Origin: Acidobacteriota bacterium
Lineage (GTDB): Bacteria; Acidobacteriota; Thermoanaerobaculia; Gp7-AA8
DNA: 64,000 bases
Reading direction: 5' to 3'
NCBI GenBank assembly: GCA_003223645.1
Contig: QHVT01000003.1
Location: 372,001-436,000, forward strand
The first letter of the stretch is position 1. Every line of letters starts with the position of its first letter. This document shows, piece by piece, positions 26,063 through 34,750 of this stretch. Below the pieces are notes generated by a model that saw only the letters and a program-made list of their open reading frames with translations, searched no databases and was not told the DNA's origin. The position numbers and the translations under genes are program-made.

Positions 26063-27515
26063 GGTCCTTATTCTCGCCGATCACGACCCCATGCATCACG
26101 ATCACGATCCCGGAAACGTCGGCAAGGCGCACATCGCCACGACATGCAACGCCGCGGCGCAGAAAGAGATCGATCGCGGACTCGCGCTGCTGCATTCGTT
26201 CTGGTACGCGGAATCGGAGAAGGCGTTCCGCAACGCCGCGGCCGCGGACGGCACGTGCGGCATGGCGTGGTGGGGCGTGGCGATGTCGAACCTGCATCCG
26301 ATCTGGGCGCCGCCGACCGCGGACGAGCGCAAGGTTCTGGATGACGCCATCCAGAAAGCGATCCTCATCGGCGCGAAGAGCGAGCGCGAGGATAAGTTCA
26401 TCGACGCGATCGCGACGTACTTCTCACCCGGCGATCACGCGAACGGGATGATTGAGTACGAGAAGAAGATGGCCGCGCTCGAACGCGCCAATCCGAACGA
26501 CCACGAGGCTGCGATCTTCCACGCGCTCGCAATCCTCGGTACCGTGAATCCGAAGGACAAAACATACGCGAAGCAGAAAGAAGCGGCGGCGATTCTCAAT
26601 CGCATCCTGCCGCTGGAGCCGGAGCATCCCGGCATCGCGCACTATCTGATTCACAGCTTCGACTATCCCGATCTCGCCGCGCTCGCGTTGCCCGCCGCGC
26701 GCAGCTACGCGAAGCTCGCTCCGGCTTCGCCTCACGCATTGCACATGCCCTCGCACATCTTCACGCGCCTCGGCCTGTGGGACGAGTCGATCGCGTCGAA
26801 CCTCGCATCGGCGAAAGCGGCACACGATCATCTCGTCATGACGATGCCGAACGGCACGTCATTCGACGAGCTGCACGCGGTCGACTACCTCGTGTACGCG
26901 TACCTGCAGAAAGGCGAGATCGAATCGGCGCGCAAGCTCGTAGACAAACTGAACGCGGTCACGCAGGTCGACAAGCCGAGCCAGTTCGCGGCCGCATACG
27001 CGCTCAGTGCATCGCCGGAGCGGTTCGCGCTCGAGCGGCGTCAGTGGAAAGAAGCGGCAGCGTTGAAAGTGCCGGGCGTGATCGCGTGGGACCAGGTGCC
27101 GTACGCGGAAGCGAACATTCATTTCGCGCGAGGAATCGGAGGCGCGCGCTCGAACCAGCTCGACGTCGCGCGCGAGGCGCTCGCGCGGCTCGCTGCGATT
27201 CATCAGAAGCTCGTCGATCAGAAGAACGGCTATTGGGCCGACCAGGTCGAGATTCAACGGCTCGCCGTATCGGCGTGGATCGCGCACGCGGAGAAGAACG
27301 ACGACGAGGCGCTGCAGCAGATGCGCGCGTCGGCCGATCTCGAGTCATCGACGGACAAGCATCCCGTGACGCCGGGCGCGATCATTCCCGCGCGCGAGCT
27401 GCTCGCGGAAATGCTGCTCGACCTCGGCAAGCGCGACGAAGCGCGTGCCGAAGTGCAGCGCGTGCTGCACGACGCGCCGGGACGCCGCAACGCGCTCGCG
27501 CTCTTGCAACGTTAG
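26040..27515 (+). CDS. Exported TPR-like protein
   Basis: 491 aa. A short hydrophobic N-terminus ([15 protein letters not shown]) looks like a signal sequence, followed by a His/Asp-rich stretch ([11 protein letters not shown]) that could bind metal. The rest is helical repeats: [21 protein letters not shown], then repeating pairs up to [16 protein letters not shown], consistent with 10 or so TPR-like hairpins. [18 protein letters not shown] and [14 protein letters not shown] are motifs of a conserved bacterial family of unknown function. ATG 26040 or 26046 is the start; both lie inside the divergent purL 5' end. Role unknown. Confidence 0.78.
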   Translation: MSMFALLTVLILADHDPMHHDHDPGNVGKAHIATTCNAAAQKEIDRGLALLHSFWYAESEKAFRNAAAADGTCGMAWWGVAMSNLHPIWAPPTADERKVLDDAIQKAILIGAKSEREDKFIDAIATYFSPGDHANGMIEYEKKMAALERANPNDHEAAIFHALAILGTVNPKDKTYAKQKEAAAILNRILPLEPEHPGIAHYLIHSFDYPDLAALALPAARSYAKLAPASPHALHMPSHIFTRLGLWDESIASNLASAKAAHDHLVMTMPNGTSFDELHAVDYLVYAYLQKGEIESARKLVDKLNAVTQVDKPSQFAAAYALSASPERFALERRQWKEAAALKVPGVIAWDQVPYAEANIHFARGIGGARSNQLDVAREALARLAAIHQKLVDQKNGYWADQVEIQRLAVSAWIAHAEKNDDEALQQMRASADLESSTDKHPVTPGAIIPARELLAEMLLDLGKRDEARAEVQRVLHDAPGRRNALALLQR

Positions 27516-27522
27516 CCCCCGG

Positions 27523-27581
27523 TGTGGTGGCGGGCTTTCCAGCCCGCCCCCGGGGGGCAGGTTGGAAAACCTGCCCCACAC
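27523..27581. repeat. Double palindrome GTGTGG...CCACAC between convergent genes
   Basis: Two hairpins side by side, GGCGGGCTTTCCAGCCCGCC and GGCAGGTTGGAAAACCTGCC, enclosed by GTGTGG and CCACAC. Same family as 52149-52202. It lies between the TPR and GH-A genes and could terminate both. Confidence 0.85.
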
Positions 27582-27590
27582 GAGGGTTGA

Positions 27591-29033
27591 TCAGCGAACC
27601 GACCGTCGCTTTGCGAACACCGGCTCGACAATGAGCGGCGACGCTTCCGACGGATGCAAGGATGCCGCGTCGGCGGTGCTGCGATTGCCGTACATGTCCG
27701 TCACGTTCACGCTGCCGCGCAGCGCCGGCGGCATGCCGCTCCACAGCACGTACACGTCGCGTCCGTTCATGCGGAAGTAGTACTGGCCGCCCGCGATTTT
27801 CTGCGCTGCCAGGAATCCGCCGAGCTTCGCATCGATCAACTTGTTGACGAAGTACGGGAGATAGACCGTGCCGTCGATCTGCACGAACGACGGCGCGTCG
27901 GAGAAGAACTTCGTCGCACCGGCGGCGAGTCCGGAGGTATAGAAGCGGACATACCACGCCGCCGCATCGGCCTCGGAGAGCGCAGAGAAATTGCCGCCGA
28001 ATCCGACGAAGACTCCGAATTCGGTCAGCCAGACCGGCTTGTTGTTGCCGAGGAGCTCGCGGAGGCGGCGGATCTGATATTCGAGATCGTCGATGTTTCC
28101 GTGGTCGGGATCTTTGCCCTGGTTGTAGTGCGCGGCGATGACGTCGATGTACGGCGCGCCGCCCATCGCGGCGTAGTCGCGCCAGAACGTCACGCCCGCC
28201 GGCACGGGATTGCGATTCTCGTGAAACAGCGGAATGCCCGCGCCGCCGTTGACGACGACGCAGTCGCTGCACGAGCGATGAATCACCTCCGCGCTGATCT
28301 GCATCAGCCGCACGAACGCGGCGACGTCGAAGCGGAACAGTCCGCACTGATCGCCTTCCGGCTCGTTGTGAATCTGCCACGCCTTGATCGGCGCCTTCAG
28401 GTCCGGCGCGTCGTCGATGCCGTCGCCGTCGTATCGCTCCACCACGCGCTCGAGGAATCGCAGGTACGCGGCCTCGTCGCGATAGCGATCCATCCGCCCG
28501 TCTCCCTGCAGGTAGAAAAAATCCTCGGTGAGCAACCGCTTGCACATCTCGCTCGTCGTCGGCGCGTACGACGCGAGGTCCCACGACGCGTACGGCATCA
28601 CCGTGCCGACATACGAGCCGTTGACCGCGGCGACGGACGACAGCAGGCTGTCGATGACTTCGAATTGATAGCGACTCGGCGAGACCTCGATGAGTCCCCA
28701 CGGAACGTTCTGCACGTCGCGAAACGACGTGATGCCCGCGTTCGCCAGATTTTTCAGGTAATCGACGCGGATGCGGATCGACTCGCGTGTTCCGTCGAGT
28801 GCGGACGTGTTGTCGTAGAGCGCCGCCGGCCCCGACTGCCGCACGACGCCGATGCCGGGGCCGAGGTGCGTCGCGGAGATTCCGCCTAACACGCCGAAGA
28901 ACGACGCGCCCGGCTTCGCCGGCGGCAGCTCGCGCAGCCACGCCGACACTTTCGCCGCCTCGGGGGCTGGCTTCAGTTGCGGTTGTGCAAACGCGGGGAT
29001 CGTTGCCAACAGAATGAACAACGCTCCCGTCAT
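27591..29033 (-). CDS. Secreted clan GH-A glycoside hydrolase-like protein
   Basis: 480 aa. Signal peptide MTGALFILLATIPAFAQ. The TIM-barrel has the clan GH-A acid/base motif WQIHNEPEG in the middle and the nucleophile motif VWLTEFGVFVGFGG further on, the spacing expected for retaining enzymes (GH5/GH39/GH51 region). ADAAAWYVRFYTSGLAAGATKFF and a small C-terminal beta-domain follow. Substrate not assignable. ATG 29033 lies in the GTCATCCTGAGC end of a palindromic element, so the element supplies the start codon and the adjacent CAGG. An in-frame ATG at 29156 would add repeat-encoded residues. Confidence 0.75.
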   Translation of the reverse strand: MTGALFILLATIPAFAQPQLKPAPEAAKVSAWLRELPPAKPGASFFGVLGGISATHLGPGIGVVRQSGPAALYDNTSALDGTRESIRIRVDYLKNLANAGITSFRDVQNVPWGLIEVSPSRYQFEVIDSLLSSVAAVNGSYVGTVMPYASWDLASYAPTTSEMCKRLLTEDFFYLQGDGRMDRYRDEAAYLRFLERVVERYDGDGIDDAPDLKAPIKAWQIHNEPEGDQCGLFRFDVAAFVRLMQISAEVIHRSCSDCVVVNGGAGIPLFHENRNPVPAGVTFWRDYAAMGGAPYIDVIAAHYNQGKDPDHGNIDDLEYQIRRLRELLGNNKPVWLTEFGVFVGFGGNFSALSEADAAAWYVRFYTSGLAAGATKFFSDAPSFVQIDGTVYLPYFVNKLIDAKLGGFLAAQKIAGGQYYFRMNGRDVYVLWSGMPPALRGSVNVTDMYGNRSTADAASLHPSEASPLIVEPVFAKRRSVR

Positions 29034-29115
29034 CCTGAGCAAAGCGAAGGATCTCAAACTACGCAACCGTGTCGCATTTCGAGATCCTTCGCCGTCTGCG
29101 CGGCTCAGGATGACG
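29028..29115. repeat. GTCATCCTGAGC/GCTCAGGATGAC inverted repeat
   Basis: The outer arms GTCATCCTGAGC and GCTCAGGATGAC enclose GAAGGATCT and AGATCCTTCG inner arms. Sequence of this type, translated as SEAKDL-like peptides, recurs in many bacterial genomes in my recollection. It lies between tsaE and the GH-A gene on the same strand and includes the GH-A start codon. Confidence 0.9.
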
Positions 29116-29121
29116 AATGGA

Positions 29122-29541
29122 TCAATGAACCGTGATCTCGCGCGCACCGTCATCACGCACCTCGATCGCGACCTCGACGTGCGAGTCCTCGAACTCCTCG
29201 AACTCCCGCTTCGGCCACTCGATCAATTTAATGCCGGGCCCGGTGAGAAGCTCGGGGATCCCGATCTCCAGCCACTCCCGCCGATTTTCGGAAAGGCGAT
29301 AGCCGTCGATGTGAATGATCGAAGGCGCGCCGGTGCGCGGATACTCGTGAATGATCGCGAACGAAGGCGACGCGACTTCTTTCGGATCCGCGCCCAGCTC
29401 TGCCGCAATCGCGCGCGCGACAAACGTTTTTCCCGCGCCGAGATCGCCGACGAGATGCACGACCGCGTTCGGCGAAAGGGAGCGCGCGATCTCGCGGGCT
29501 GCGCGTTCGCTGTCGGACTCAGTGAGGCAAACGAACTTCAT
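29122..29541 (-). CDS. tsaE: tRNA threonylcarbamoyladenosine biosynthesis ATPase TsaE
   Basis: 139 aa. P-loop ATPase that works with TsaB/TsaD to make t6A37 in tRNA. Walker A GDLGAGKTFVARAIA, the PSFAIIHEY block, HIDGYRL and LIEWPKR are all family motifs. ATG 29541 (MKFVCLTES) begins just before the first strand, as in homologues. Upstream in-frame codons to 29667 are GATGGCA repeat sequence and are excluded. No tsaB or tsaD nearby. Confidence 0.92.
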   Translation of the reverse strand: MKFVCLTESDSERAAREIARSLSPNAVVHLVGDLGAGKTFVARAIAAELGADPKEVASPSFAIIHEYPRTGAPSIIHIDGYRLSENRREWLEIGIPELLTGPGIKLIEWPKREFEEFEDSHVEVAIEVRDDGAREITVH

Positions 29542-29573
29542 CGCGAGGATTGTATTGCCGCGCCTGAACACGA

Positions 29574-29668
29574 GATGGCAGATGGCAGACGGCGGATGGC
29601 AGATGGCAGATGGCGGATGGCGAAGCCTGAAACCGTGCTCTGCCATCCGCCATCTGCAGTCCGCCATC
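29574..29668. repeat. Heptamer-built inverted repeat (GATGGCA/TGCCATC)
   Basis: The left arm (29574-29622) is seven exact 7-mers GATGGCA, GACGGCG or GATGGCG. An 18-nt loop follows, then the right arm (29641-29668), four 7-mers TGCCATC, CGCCATC, TGCAGTC, CGCCATC. It lies between the divergent tsaE and metalloprotease genes. Same word family at 8190-8385 and 44891-44961. Confidence 0.95.
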
Positions 29669-29725
29669 GCGCGCAGCGCAAATTAGGAGCACAATGATGT
29701 CCTTCGTCCCAAAAGGAGGCTTTGC

Positions 29726-30640
29726 ATGGAACGCAAAAAACTCGGTCTCAATGACTTGAGGTTGTGCGTCGACCGCGTCGTGAAGACGGAACACGCGATG
29801 GATGCGGCGGTGCTGGCGATGAACGAGAACAACTCCAACGAGCCGCCGCCGTTGATCATGCGTCCCGGCGCGCCGGTGCATCCGCTGGAGATGGCGCTGG
29901 CGACGCCGAAGCGGTGGAACAACGGGCGCAAGTTGAAGATCAAATTTCTCGACGGCACGTCGACGCAGAAACGCCTCACGCAAAAGTACGCGGAGCATTG
30001 GCTGCAGTTCGCGAACGTCGGCTTCGACTTCAACGGCGGCGCGAGCGCGGAGATCCGCATCTCGTTTCGCAAAGCCGGCTCGTGGTCGGCCCTCGGCACG
30101 GACTCGCTGCTCACCAACGCGTTTCCGAAAACCGACCCGACGATGAACTACGGCTGGCTGCGCGACTCGACGCCGGAGGAGGAATGGCGCCGCGTCGTGC
30201 TGCACGAATTCGGACACGCGCTCAGCGCGATTCACGAACATCAGAACCCGCAGGCCGGCATCAAGTGGAATCTGAACGAGGTCTATCGCGTGTTCAGCGG
30301 CCCGCCGAACAACTGGTCGAAGGCGCAGATCGACTTCAACATCGTGCAGAAGTACAGCGTCGATCAGCTCAACGCGACCGACTTCGATGCGAAGTCGATC
30401 ATGCTCTACGCGTTCCCCGGAAAGCTGATCGCCAGCGGAAAGGCGACGGCGAACAACACGGACCTCTCGGACAACGACAAGAGATTCATCGCCGAGATGT
30501 ATCCGAAAGCCGCGCCCGCGCCCGCAACGCTTGAAATTGGGGCGCCGGAAGCGCTCGCGGCACCGCGTCCGCCGCGCGAATACGGGGCCGCGCATTTCCG
30601 CAAAGCGGCGGCGCATCTTCAGAAGTTGCGCGCTCGCTGA
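29726..30640 (+). CDS. Metzincin-like zinc metalloprotease
   Basis: 304 aa. Zinc site HEFGHALSAIHEH (about residues 159-171) fits HExxHxxxxxH, and SIMLYAF about 55 residues later is a Met-turn of the astacin type (SIMxY), so a metzincin fold is likely. LKIKFLDGTSTQKRLTQKYA upstream resembles the matrixin/astacin substrate-edge strand. There is no signal peptide: the protein starts MERKKLGLNDLRLCVDRV, so either it acts in the cytoplasm or is exported another way. A strong ribosome site AAAAGGAGG (29711-29719) precedes ATG 29726. The Pro/Ala-rich tail overlaps the nnr 3' end by 22 bp. Confidence 0.82.
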   Translation: MERKKLGLNDLRLCVDRVVKTEHAMDAAVLAMNENNSNEPPPLIMRPGAPVHPLEMALATPKRWNNGRKLKIKFLDGTSTQKRLTQKYAEHWLQFANVGFDFNGGASAEIRISFRKAGSWSALGTDSLLTNAFPKTDPTMNYGWLRDSTPEEEWRRVVLHEFGHALSAIHEHQNPQAGIKWNLNEVYRVFSGPPNNWSKAQIDFNIVQKYSVDQLNATDFDAKSIMLYAFPGKLIASGKATANNTDLSDNDKRFIAEMYPKAAPAPATLEIGAPEALAAPRPPREYGAAHFRKAAAHLQKLRAR

Positions 30641-32145
30641 ATCGCCCGCGGAATCCGATCGGCGACCTCGGTTGCAAAGAGACCGATGTCGCCGATCTCG
30701 TCTTTGAGGATGTCGCCGGCGAGTCCGTGCAGATAGACCGCCGCGCACGCCGCATCGAGCGGATCGACGCCGCGGCCGAGGAGCGCAGCGACGACGCCGG
30801 AGAGCACGTCGCCCATCCCGCCCGTGGCCATTCCCGGATTGCCGGTCGGATTCACGAACACGTGACCGTCCGGCTCCGCGACGAGCGTCTGATATCCCTT
30901 CAGCACGACCACGCAGTTGCACGCGCGCGCCGCTTCGCGCGCAGCCGCGATGCGATCGTCGTTGATCGCTTTCGTGTCCGTGTTCATGATCCGCGCAAGC
31001 TCGCCGGGATGCGGCGTGATCACGCGCGGCAGCGAGCGCGGATTGATCTCGTTTGCGCGAGACGCAAACGCGTTCAGCGCGGAGGCGTCGATGATCATCG
31101 GGAGGTCGATGTTGGCGATCGTCGCGCGCACTTTTTCGTAGGACTCTTCGTTGTCCGCCAGGCCAGGCCCGATCAATACCGCGCTAAACCTGTGGAGCGG
31201 CGGCCGCCCTCGGCCGCCGGGTTCTCGCGAGAGGTCGGCGGCCGAGGCGGCCGCCGCTCCACCAGTCATCGTCATTGCCTCGATACACCCAACGTGCACG
31301 AGTTTCGCCGTCTCCTCATCCGTCATCACCGTCACGAGCCCCGCCCCCGCGCGGATCGCGCCGCGCGCGCACATCACGGCGGCGCCGCTGCGTCCGGGTG
31401 AGCCGGCGATGACGGCGACGTGGCCGTACGTGCCTTTGTGCGTTGCGGCGAGGCGCGGCGCGATGTGCGGCTGCACGCTCTTCGGCGTGATGAGCGCGAG
31501 CGTCACCCCTTCTTCGTCAACGGCGATGTCGGGAATCGAGATGTCGGCGACGATCACTTCGCCGCAGTAGAGCGCCGCCGGCTCGAACACGTGACACAGC
31601 TTCGGCGCCGCGAACGTCACCGTCACTTCGGCCTGCACGCACGGCTCGAACGGCTCGCTCGACGACGCATTCGCGCCGCTCGGCAGATCGATCGCGAGGA
31701 CGGGAATGCGCAGCTCGGCGATGTCGCGGATCACGTCGGCGTAGATGCCGGCCGGCGCGCGATTGAGGCCGGTGCCGAAGATCGCATCGACGAGGAGATC
31801 CGCATCCGACGCGTGGGCGAGGTCGTCGTAAATCGGGATGCCGAGGCGCTCGCAGATGAGGAGATTGGTGAGCGCGTCGCCGGTGATCTTCGCGCGGTCG
31901 CCGGCGATGATGAGGATCGGCACGACGCCGCGGTTCTCGAGATGGCGCGCGACCGCGAATCCGTCGCCGCCGTTCTGTCCGATCCCGCAGACGATCGCCA
32001 CGCGCTCGCTGTTCGGGTAGTGCGTGAAGATCGCGTCGACGACGGCGATCGCCGCGTTCTCCATCAGCACGATCGACGGCACGCCAAAGCGATCGATCGC
32101 GCGGCGGTCGATGTTCCTCATCTGCTCCGCGTTGAGGATCTTCAT
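30619..32145 (-). CDS. nnr: Bifunctional NAD(P)H-hydrate repair enzyme (epimerase + dehydratase)
   Basis: 508 aa. The N-terminal epimerase domain (about 1-215) shows MENAAIAVVDAI, GIGQNGGDGFAVARHL and AIDLPSGANAS. The C-terminal ADP-dependent dehydratase (about 225-508) shows GTYGHVAVIAGSPGRSGAAV, VITPHPGELAR, VVLKGYQTLV, and NPTGNPGMATGGMGDVLSG. Together they repair hydrated NADH/NADPH. A GTGGAG-family palindrome (31192-31262) is inserted in frame and encodes about residues 295-318 (GGAAAASAADLSREPGGRGR plus PPLH), just before the LIGPGL motif. The start overlaps the next gene's stop by 4 bp. Confidence 0.95.
   Translation of the reverse strand: MKILNAEQMRNIDRRAIDRFGVPSIVLMENAAIAVVDAIFTHYPNSERVAIVCGIGQNGGDGFAVARHLENRGVVPILIIAGDRAKITGDALTNLLICERLGIPIYDDLAHASDADLLVDAIFGTGLNRAPAGIYADVIRDIAELRIPVLAIDLPSGANASSSEPFEPCVQAEVTVTFAAPKLCHVFEPAALYCGEVIVADISIPDIAVDEEGVTLALITPKSVQPHIAPRLAATHKGTYGHVAVIAGSPGRSGAAVMCARGAIRAGAGLVTVMTDEETAKLVHVGCIEAMTMTGGAAAASAADLSREPGGRGRPPLHRFSAVLIGPGLADNEESYEKVRATIANIDLPMIIDASALNAFASRANEINPRSLPRVITPHPGELARIMNTDTKAINDDRIAAAREAARACNCVVVLKGYQTLVAEPDGHVFVNPTGNPGMATGGMGDVLSGVVAALLGRGVDPLDAACAAVYLHGLAGDILKDEIGDIGLFATEVADRIPRAIQRARNF
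31192..31262. repeat. GTGGAG-family palindrome inside nnr
   Basis: 71 bp: GTGGAGCGGCGGCCGCCCTC, a TTCTCGCGAG centre, and the complementary arm ending GCCGCTCCAC. Read in frame by nnr as a surface loop. Confidence 0.92.
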
Positions 32146-32792
32146 GTCAGTGCGTGCTGCTCGCGCTCGAATCGCTCGAGGTCTTCCACTGTATCAATGT
32201 CGTAGCGCTCGGGGAGCAGCGCCATCGTGCTGCCGAGCGCGCGGATCTTCTGCAGCGTTTCCGCCAGCACGCGCGACGTGCCCCACTCGATGCCGGTGAA
32301 CACGTCGGGATCGAACGCGCCGGCGCGGCAGCCGACGAGGTAGTAGCCGCCGTCTTTCGCCGGCCCGACGACGTACTCGCACGAGTCGAGCAGCCCAAAG
32401 GCGTCGTCGATGAGCGCGCGCGGGAGCACCGGATCGTCGACGCCGATGGCGATGATTTTCTCGGTGCGATGAAAGAAGAACCGCTCCGAGAACGCCATCG
32501 ACAACCGCTCGCTGAGATCGTTGCCGGTCTGCATCGCGACGGTGTAATGCGCGAACGCGCGGCGCAGCAGCTCGCCGTTCGCTTGCGGCGTCGGGACCCA
32601 GAGGAATTCGATCTCGGTTTCGGGAGTCGACTCTCCGATCGACGCCATCAGCTCGCGCAGCATCGCCTCGTACACCGCGAGCGCGCGCTCGTCGCCGATC
32701 GCGGACGCGAGCCGCGTCTTCACGCGGCCTAGCTCGGGCAGTCGCGCGAAGACGAGCAGTCGCTGGGGCGGCGGCGGGACGGTGGCGAACAA
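32142..32792 (-). CDS. DUF2064 / TIGR04282-type nucleotidyl- or glycosyltransferase
   Basis: 216 aa. RLLVFARLPELGRVKTRLASAIG is the family's Rossmann-like N-terminal nucleotide-binding segment. AIGVDDPVLPRALIDDAFGLLD (a D-D/S-P sugar-nucleotide site) and VVGPAKDGGYYLVG follow. Family members are called glycosyltransferases on weak grounds; the exact reaction is unknown. The stop overlaps the nnr start (ATGA, 32142-32145), so the pair is co-translated. Confidence 0.8.
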   Translation of the reverse strand: MFATVPPPPQRLLVFARLPELGRVKTRLASAIGDERALAVYEAMLRELMASIGESTPETEIEFLWVPTPQANGELLRRAFAHYTVAMQTGNDLSERLSMAFSERFFFHRTEKIIAIGVDDPVLPRALIDDAFGLLDSCEYVVGPAKDGGYYLVGCRAGAFDPDVFTGIEWGTSRVLAETLQKIRALGSTMALLPERYDIDTVEDLERFEREQHALT

Positions 32793-32841
32793 TTTTCAAG
32801 TGTATCGCGGGCAGAACGATTGCAGCTTCGAGCGTGGAGTG

Positions 32842-34014
32842 ATGGAGAAGCGACGATGGCTCATTGCATGTTTGATCGCCGTTGCCTGTTCCTCCGAGCT
32901 GCCCGCGCCTGATCACGTCGCGCAATATCGCGCCGCCGCGGTCGAGCGGCGCAACGGCGTCTATCCGTTCGTCTACGACCGCGACGGACATCCGCTCTCC
33001 CTCAATCCTGATTTCCAGCCGGTCGCCGCGCTCTTCGCGTCTAGGCGCGCGGGCATTCACGAGCGCGTCACGACGACGCTCGACTCGAACGTGCAGCGCG
33101 CCGCGCTCGTTGCGCTCGGCGATCTGCACGCATCGCTCGTCGCGATCGATCCGCGCACGAACGAGATCCTCGCGATCGCGACGACATCACCCGATCCGCT
33201 GCAGCGCCAGTACGAGCCAGGCTCGGTGATCAAAGTGCTCACGCTTCTCGCCGCGCTGACGAATCACGTCGACGTGAATTCGCTTTTCCCCTACGACTGC
33301 AAAGGCTCGCTCGACATCGACGGCCGCCATTTCGGCGACTGGCATCCCGGCGGACACGGCGTTCTTCCCGACGTCGACGAAGCGCTCGCCGAGTCATGCA
33401 ATGTCGCCTTCGCGGACATTGGTTTGAAAATCGGACTCGATCGCCTGCGCGCCTTTCACCATCGCGCCGGTTTCGACGGCGCCGCGCACCTCGGCCTCTT
33501 CGCCGTGCCGCTCGGAAAAACGGTCGGCGAGATCTTCAATCACTTCGAGACCGGCTTCTACTCGATCGGCCTCGCGCACGAGAGCGTGACGACGCTGCAC
33601 CTCGCGATGATCGCGTCGATGCTCGCCAATCGCGGCGTGTGGTCGACGCCGCGTCTCGTGCGCGACCGCCGTTCGTTTCTCGGCGAAACGCGTAGCGTTC
33701 CGCAATCGAAGAGCGAAAAGATCGCGCCGCGCGAAGCGGTCGAGCGCGTGATCGCCGCGATGCAGGCCGTCGTCACTCGTCCGAAAGGAACGGGACGTCG
33801 CGCGCAAGTCGACGGCGTTTCGCTCGCGCTGAAGACCGGCACGGCCGGAGCGCGCGAGCGCGGCTACGATGGATTGATGGTCGGCTTCGCGCCGGCCGAT
33901 CATCCGAAGGTCGCGTTCGCGCTCATCGCTGAGAATGCCGGCGCTGCAGAATTCGCGGCCGCGAAGGTCGCGCACGACTTCGTCCACGGTCTCAGGGCGA
34001 GCGGCCACTTATAA
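32842..34014 (+). CDS. Penicillin-binding transpeptidase lipoprotein (class B-like, short)
   Basis: 390 aa. MEKRRWLIACLIAVACSSE carries a lipobox-like AVAC, suggesting a lipoprotein. The transpeptidase domain has the three serine-site motifs: EPGSVIK (SxxK), ESCN (SxN) and LKTGTAG (KTG). It lacks the N-terminal dimerisation domain usual in class B proteins; a short segment (YPFVYDRDGHPLSLN) replaces it. Expected role: D,D-transpeptidase or regulatory penicillin-binding activity in the periplasm. No mre, fts or rod gene is adjacent. Start ATG 32842 has GTGGAGTG upstream; the in-frame 32782 start is inside the divergent DUF2064 gene. Confidence 0.82.
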   Translation: MEKRRWLIACLIAVACSSELPAPDHVAQYRAAAVERRNGVYPFVYDRDGHPLSLNPDFQPVAALFASRRAGIHERVTTTLDSNVQRAALVALGDLHASLVAIDPRTNEILAIATTSPDPLQRQYEPGSVIKVLTLLAALTNHVDVNSLFPYDCKGSLDIDGRHFGDWHPGGHGVLPDVDEALAESCNVAFADIGLKIGLDRLRAFHHRAGFDGAAHLGLFAVPLGKTVGEIFNHFETGFYSIGLAHESVTTLHLAMIASMLANRGVWSTPRLVRDRRSFLGETRSVPQSKSEKIAPREAVERVIAAMQAVVTRPKGTGRRAQVDGVSLALKTGTAGARERGYDGLMVGFAPADHPKVAFALIAENAGAAEFAAAKVAHDFVHGLRASGHL

Positions 34015-34022
34015 TCGTTTCG

Positions 34023-34388
34023 ATGTCTTCGCGAGACCGCCGCAAGTCGGAGCGCTACGCCACCGCGTCAATTCCCGTGCAGCTCTCCGACGTGAACGGC
34101 GAATTGATCGATCTCAGCCTGCACGGCGCCGCCGTCATTCATCGCTCTCCCGTCCGCGCCGGCTCCTCGGCCACACTGATTTTTCCGAGCTACGGCGGCA
34201 TCTACGTCCCATGCGAAGTGCTGCGCTCGATCGTGCAGGTACGCCGCGGCGACAAAGGTCCGGAGTACGTGTTCCGCTCGGCGATCGAGTTCAACGCGAT
34301 TCCCACCGATCAGGAAGAGTCGCTGAAAGAATTTCTGGAGATTCAGATCAAGCGATTGGAAGAGGCGCGGGCGGCCGCAGAAGCGTGA
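34023..34388 (+). CDS. PilZ-domain protein
   Basis: 121 aa, a stand-alone PilZ domain. RRKSERY (Arg motif) and DLSLHGAAVIHRS ([DN]xSxxG motif) are spaced as needed to bind c-di-GMP. A predicted helix with coiled-coil character (ESLKEFLEIQIKRLEEARAAAE) ends it. It begins 8 bp after the penicillin-binding gene and may be co-transcribed, hinting at c-di-GMP control of cell-wall work (inference). Confidence 0.88.
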   Translation: MSSRDRRKSERYATASIPVQLSDVNGELIDLSLHGAAVIHRSPVRAGSSATLIFPSYGGIYVPCEVLRSIVQVRRGDKGPEYVFRSAIEFNAIPTDQEESLKEFLEIQIKRLEEARAAAEA

Positions 34389-34403
34389 GCGAAAGCCATC
34401 CGC

Positions 34404-34750
34404 CCAGAGCCGCGTGACCAAATCCGGGTCATTCATACGGACGCGGGGGTCATCGATACGGACGCGGGGGTCATCGATACGGACGCGGGGCTCATCCGGC
34501 TCTGACGCTCAGAGCCGCGTGACCAAATTCCGGTCATTCATACGGACGCGGAGGTCATCCGGCTCTGACGCTCAGAGCCGCGTGATCAAATTCCGGTCGT
34601 TCATACGGACGCGGAGGTCATTCACGCGGACGTGGGGGTCATTCATACGGACGCGGGGGTTATCCGGCTCTGACGCTCAGAGCCGCACGAGCAAATTCTG
34701 ATCATTCATGCGGACGCGGGGGTCATCCGACTCTGACGCTCAGAGCCGCA
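34404..34750. repeat. Tandem array of ubiE 3'-end copies, each ending in a terminator-like hairpin
   Basis: The gap between pilZ and ubiE (351 bp, convergent) is an array. The unit opens at CAGAGCCG (34404, 34510, 34573, 34678, 34741), giving lengths 106, 63, 105 and 63. Each junction is a hairpin CGGCTCTGA-CGC-TCAGAGCCG (34497-34517, 34560-34580, 34665-34685, 34728-34748). Read on the minus strand, each unit holds a variant of the ubiE tail (NDQNLLMRL*, NDQNLLVRL*, NDRNLITRL*, NDRNLVTRL*). The extra length in units 1 and 3 is two additional copies of a 21-bp subunit, ATACGGACGCGGGGGTCATC plus G. Confidence 0.93.

Noticed and set aside
29693-29725. Alternative start ATGATGTCC before the metalloprotease
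   Set aside because: It is in another frame and lies upstream of the strong AAAAGGAGG site that is correctly spaced for ATG 29726.
34414-34701. 95-codon plus-strand frame with repeating FIRTRGSS-like peptides
   Set aside because: Produced by the 63/21-bp periodicity of the ubiE-tail array, whose periods are multiples of three. No ribosome site or family; better explained as non-coding repeat.
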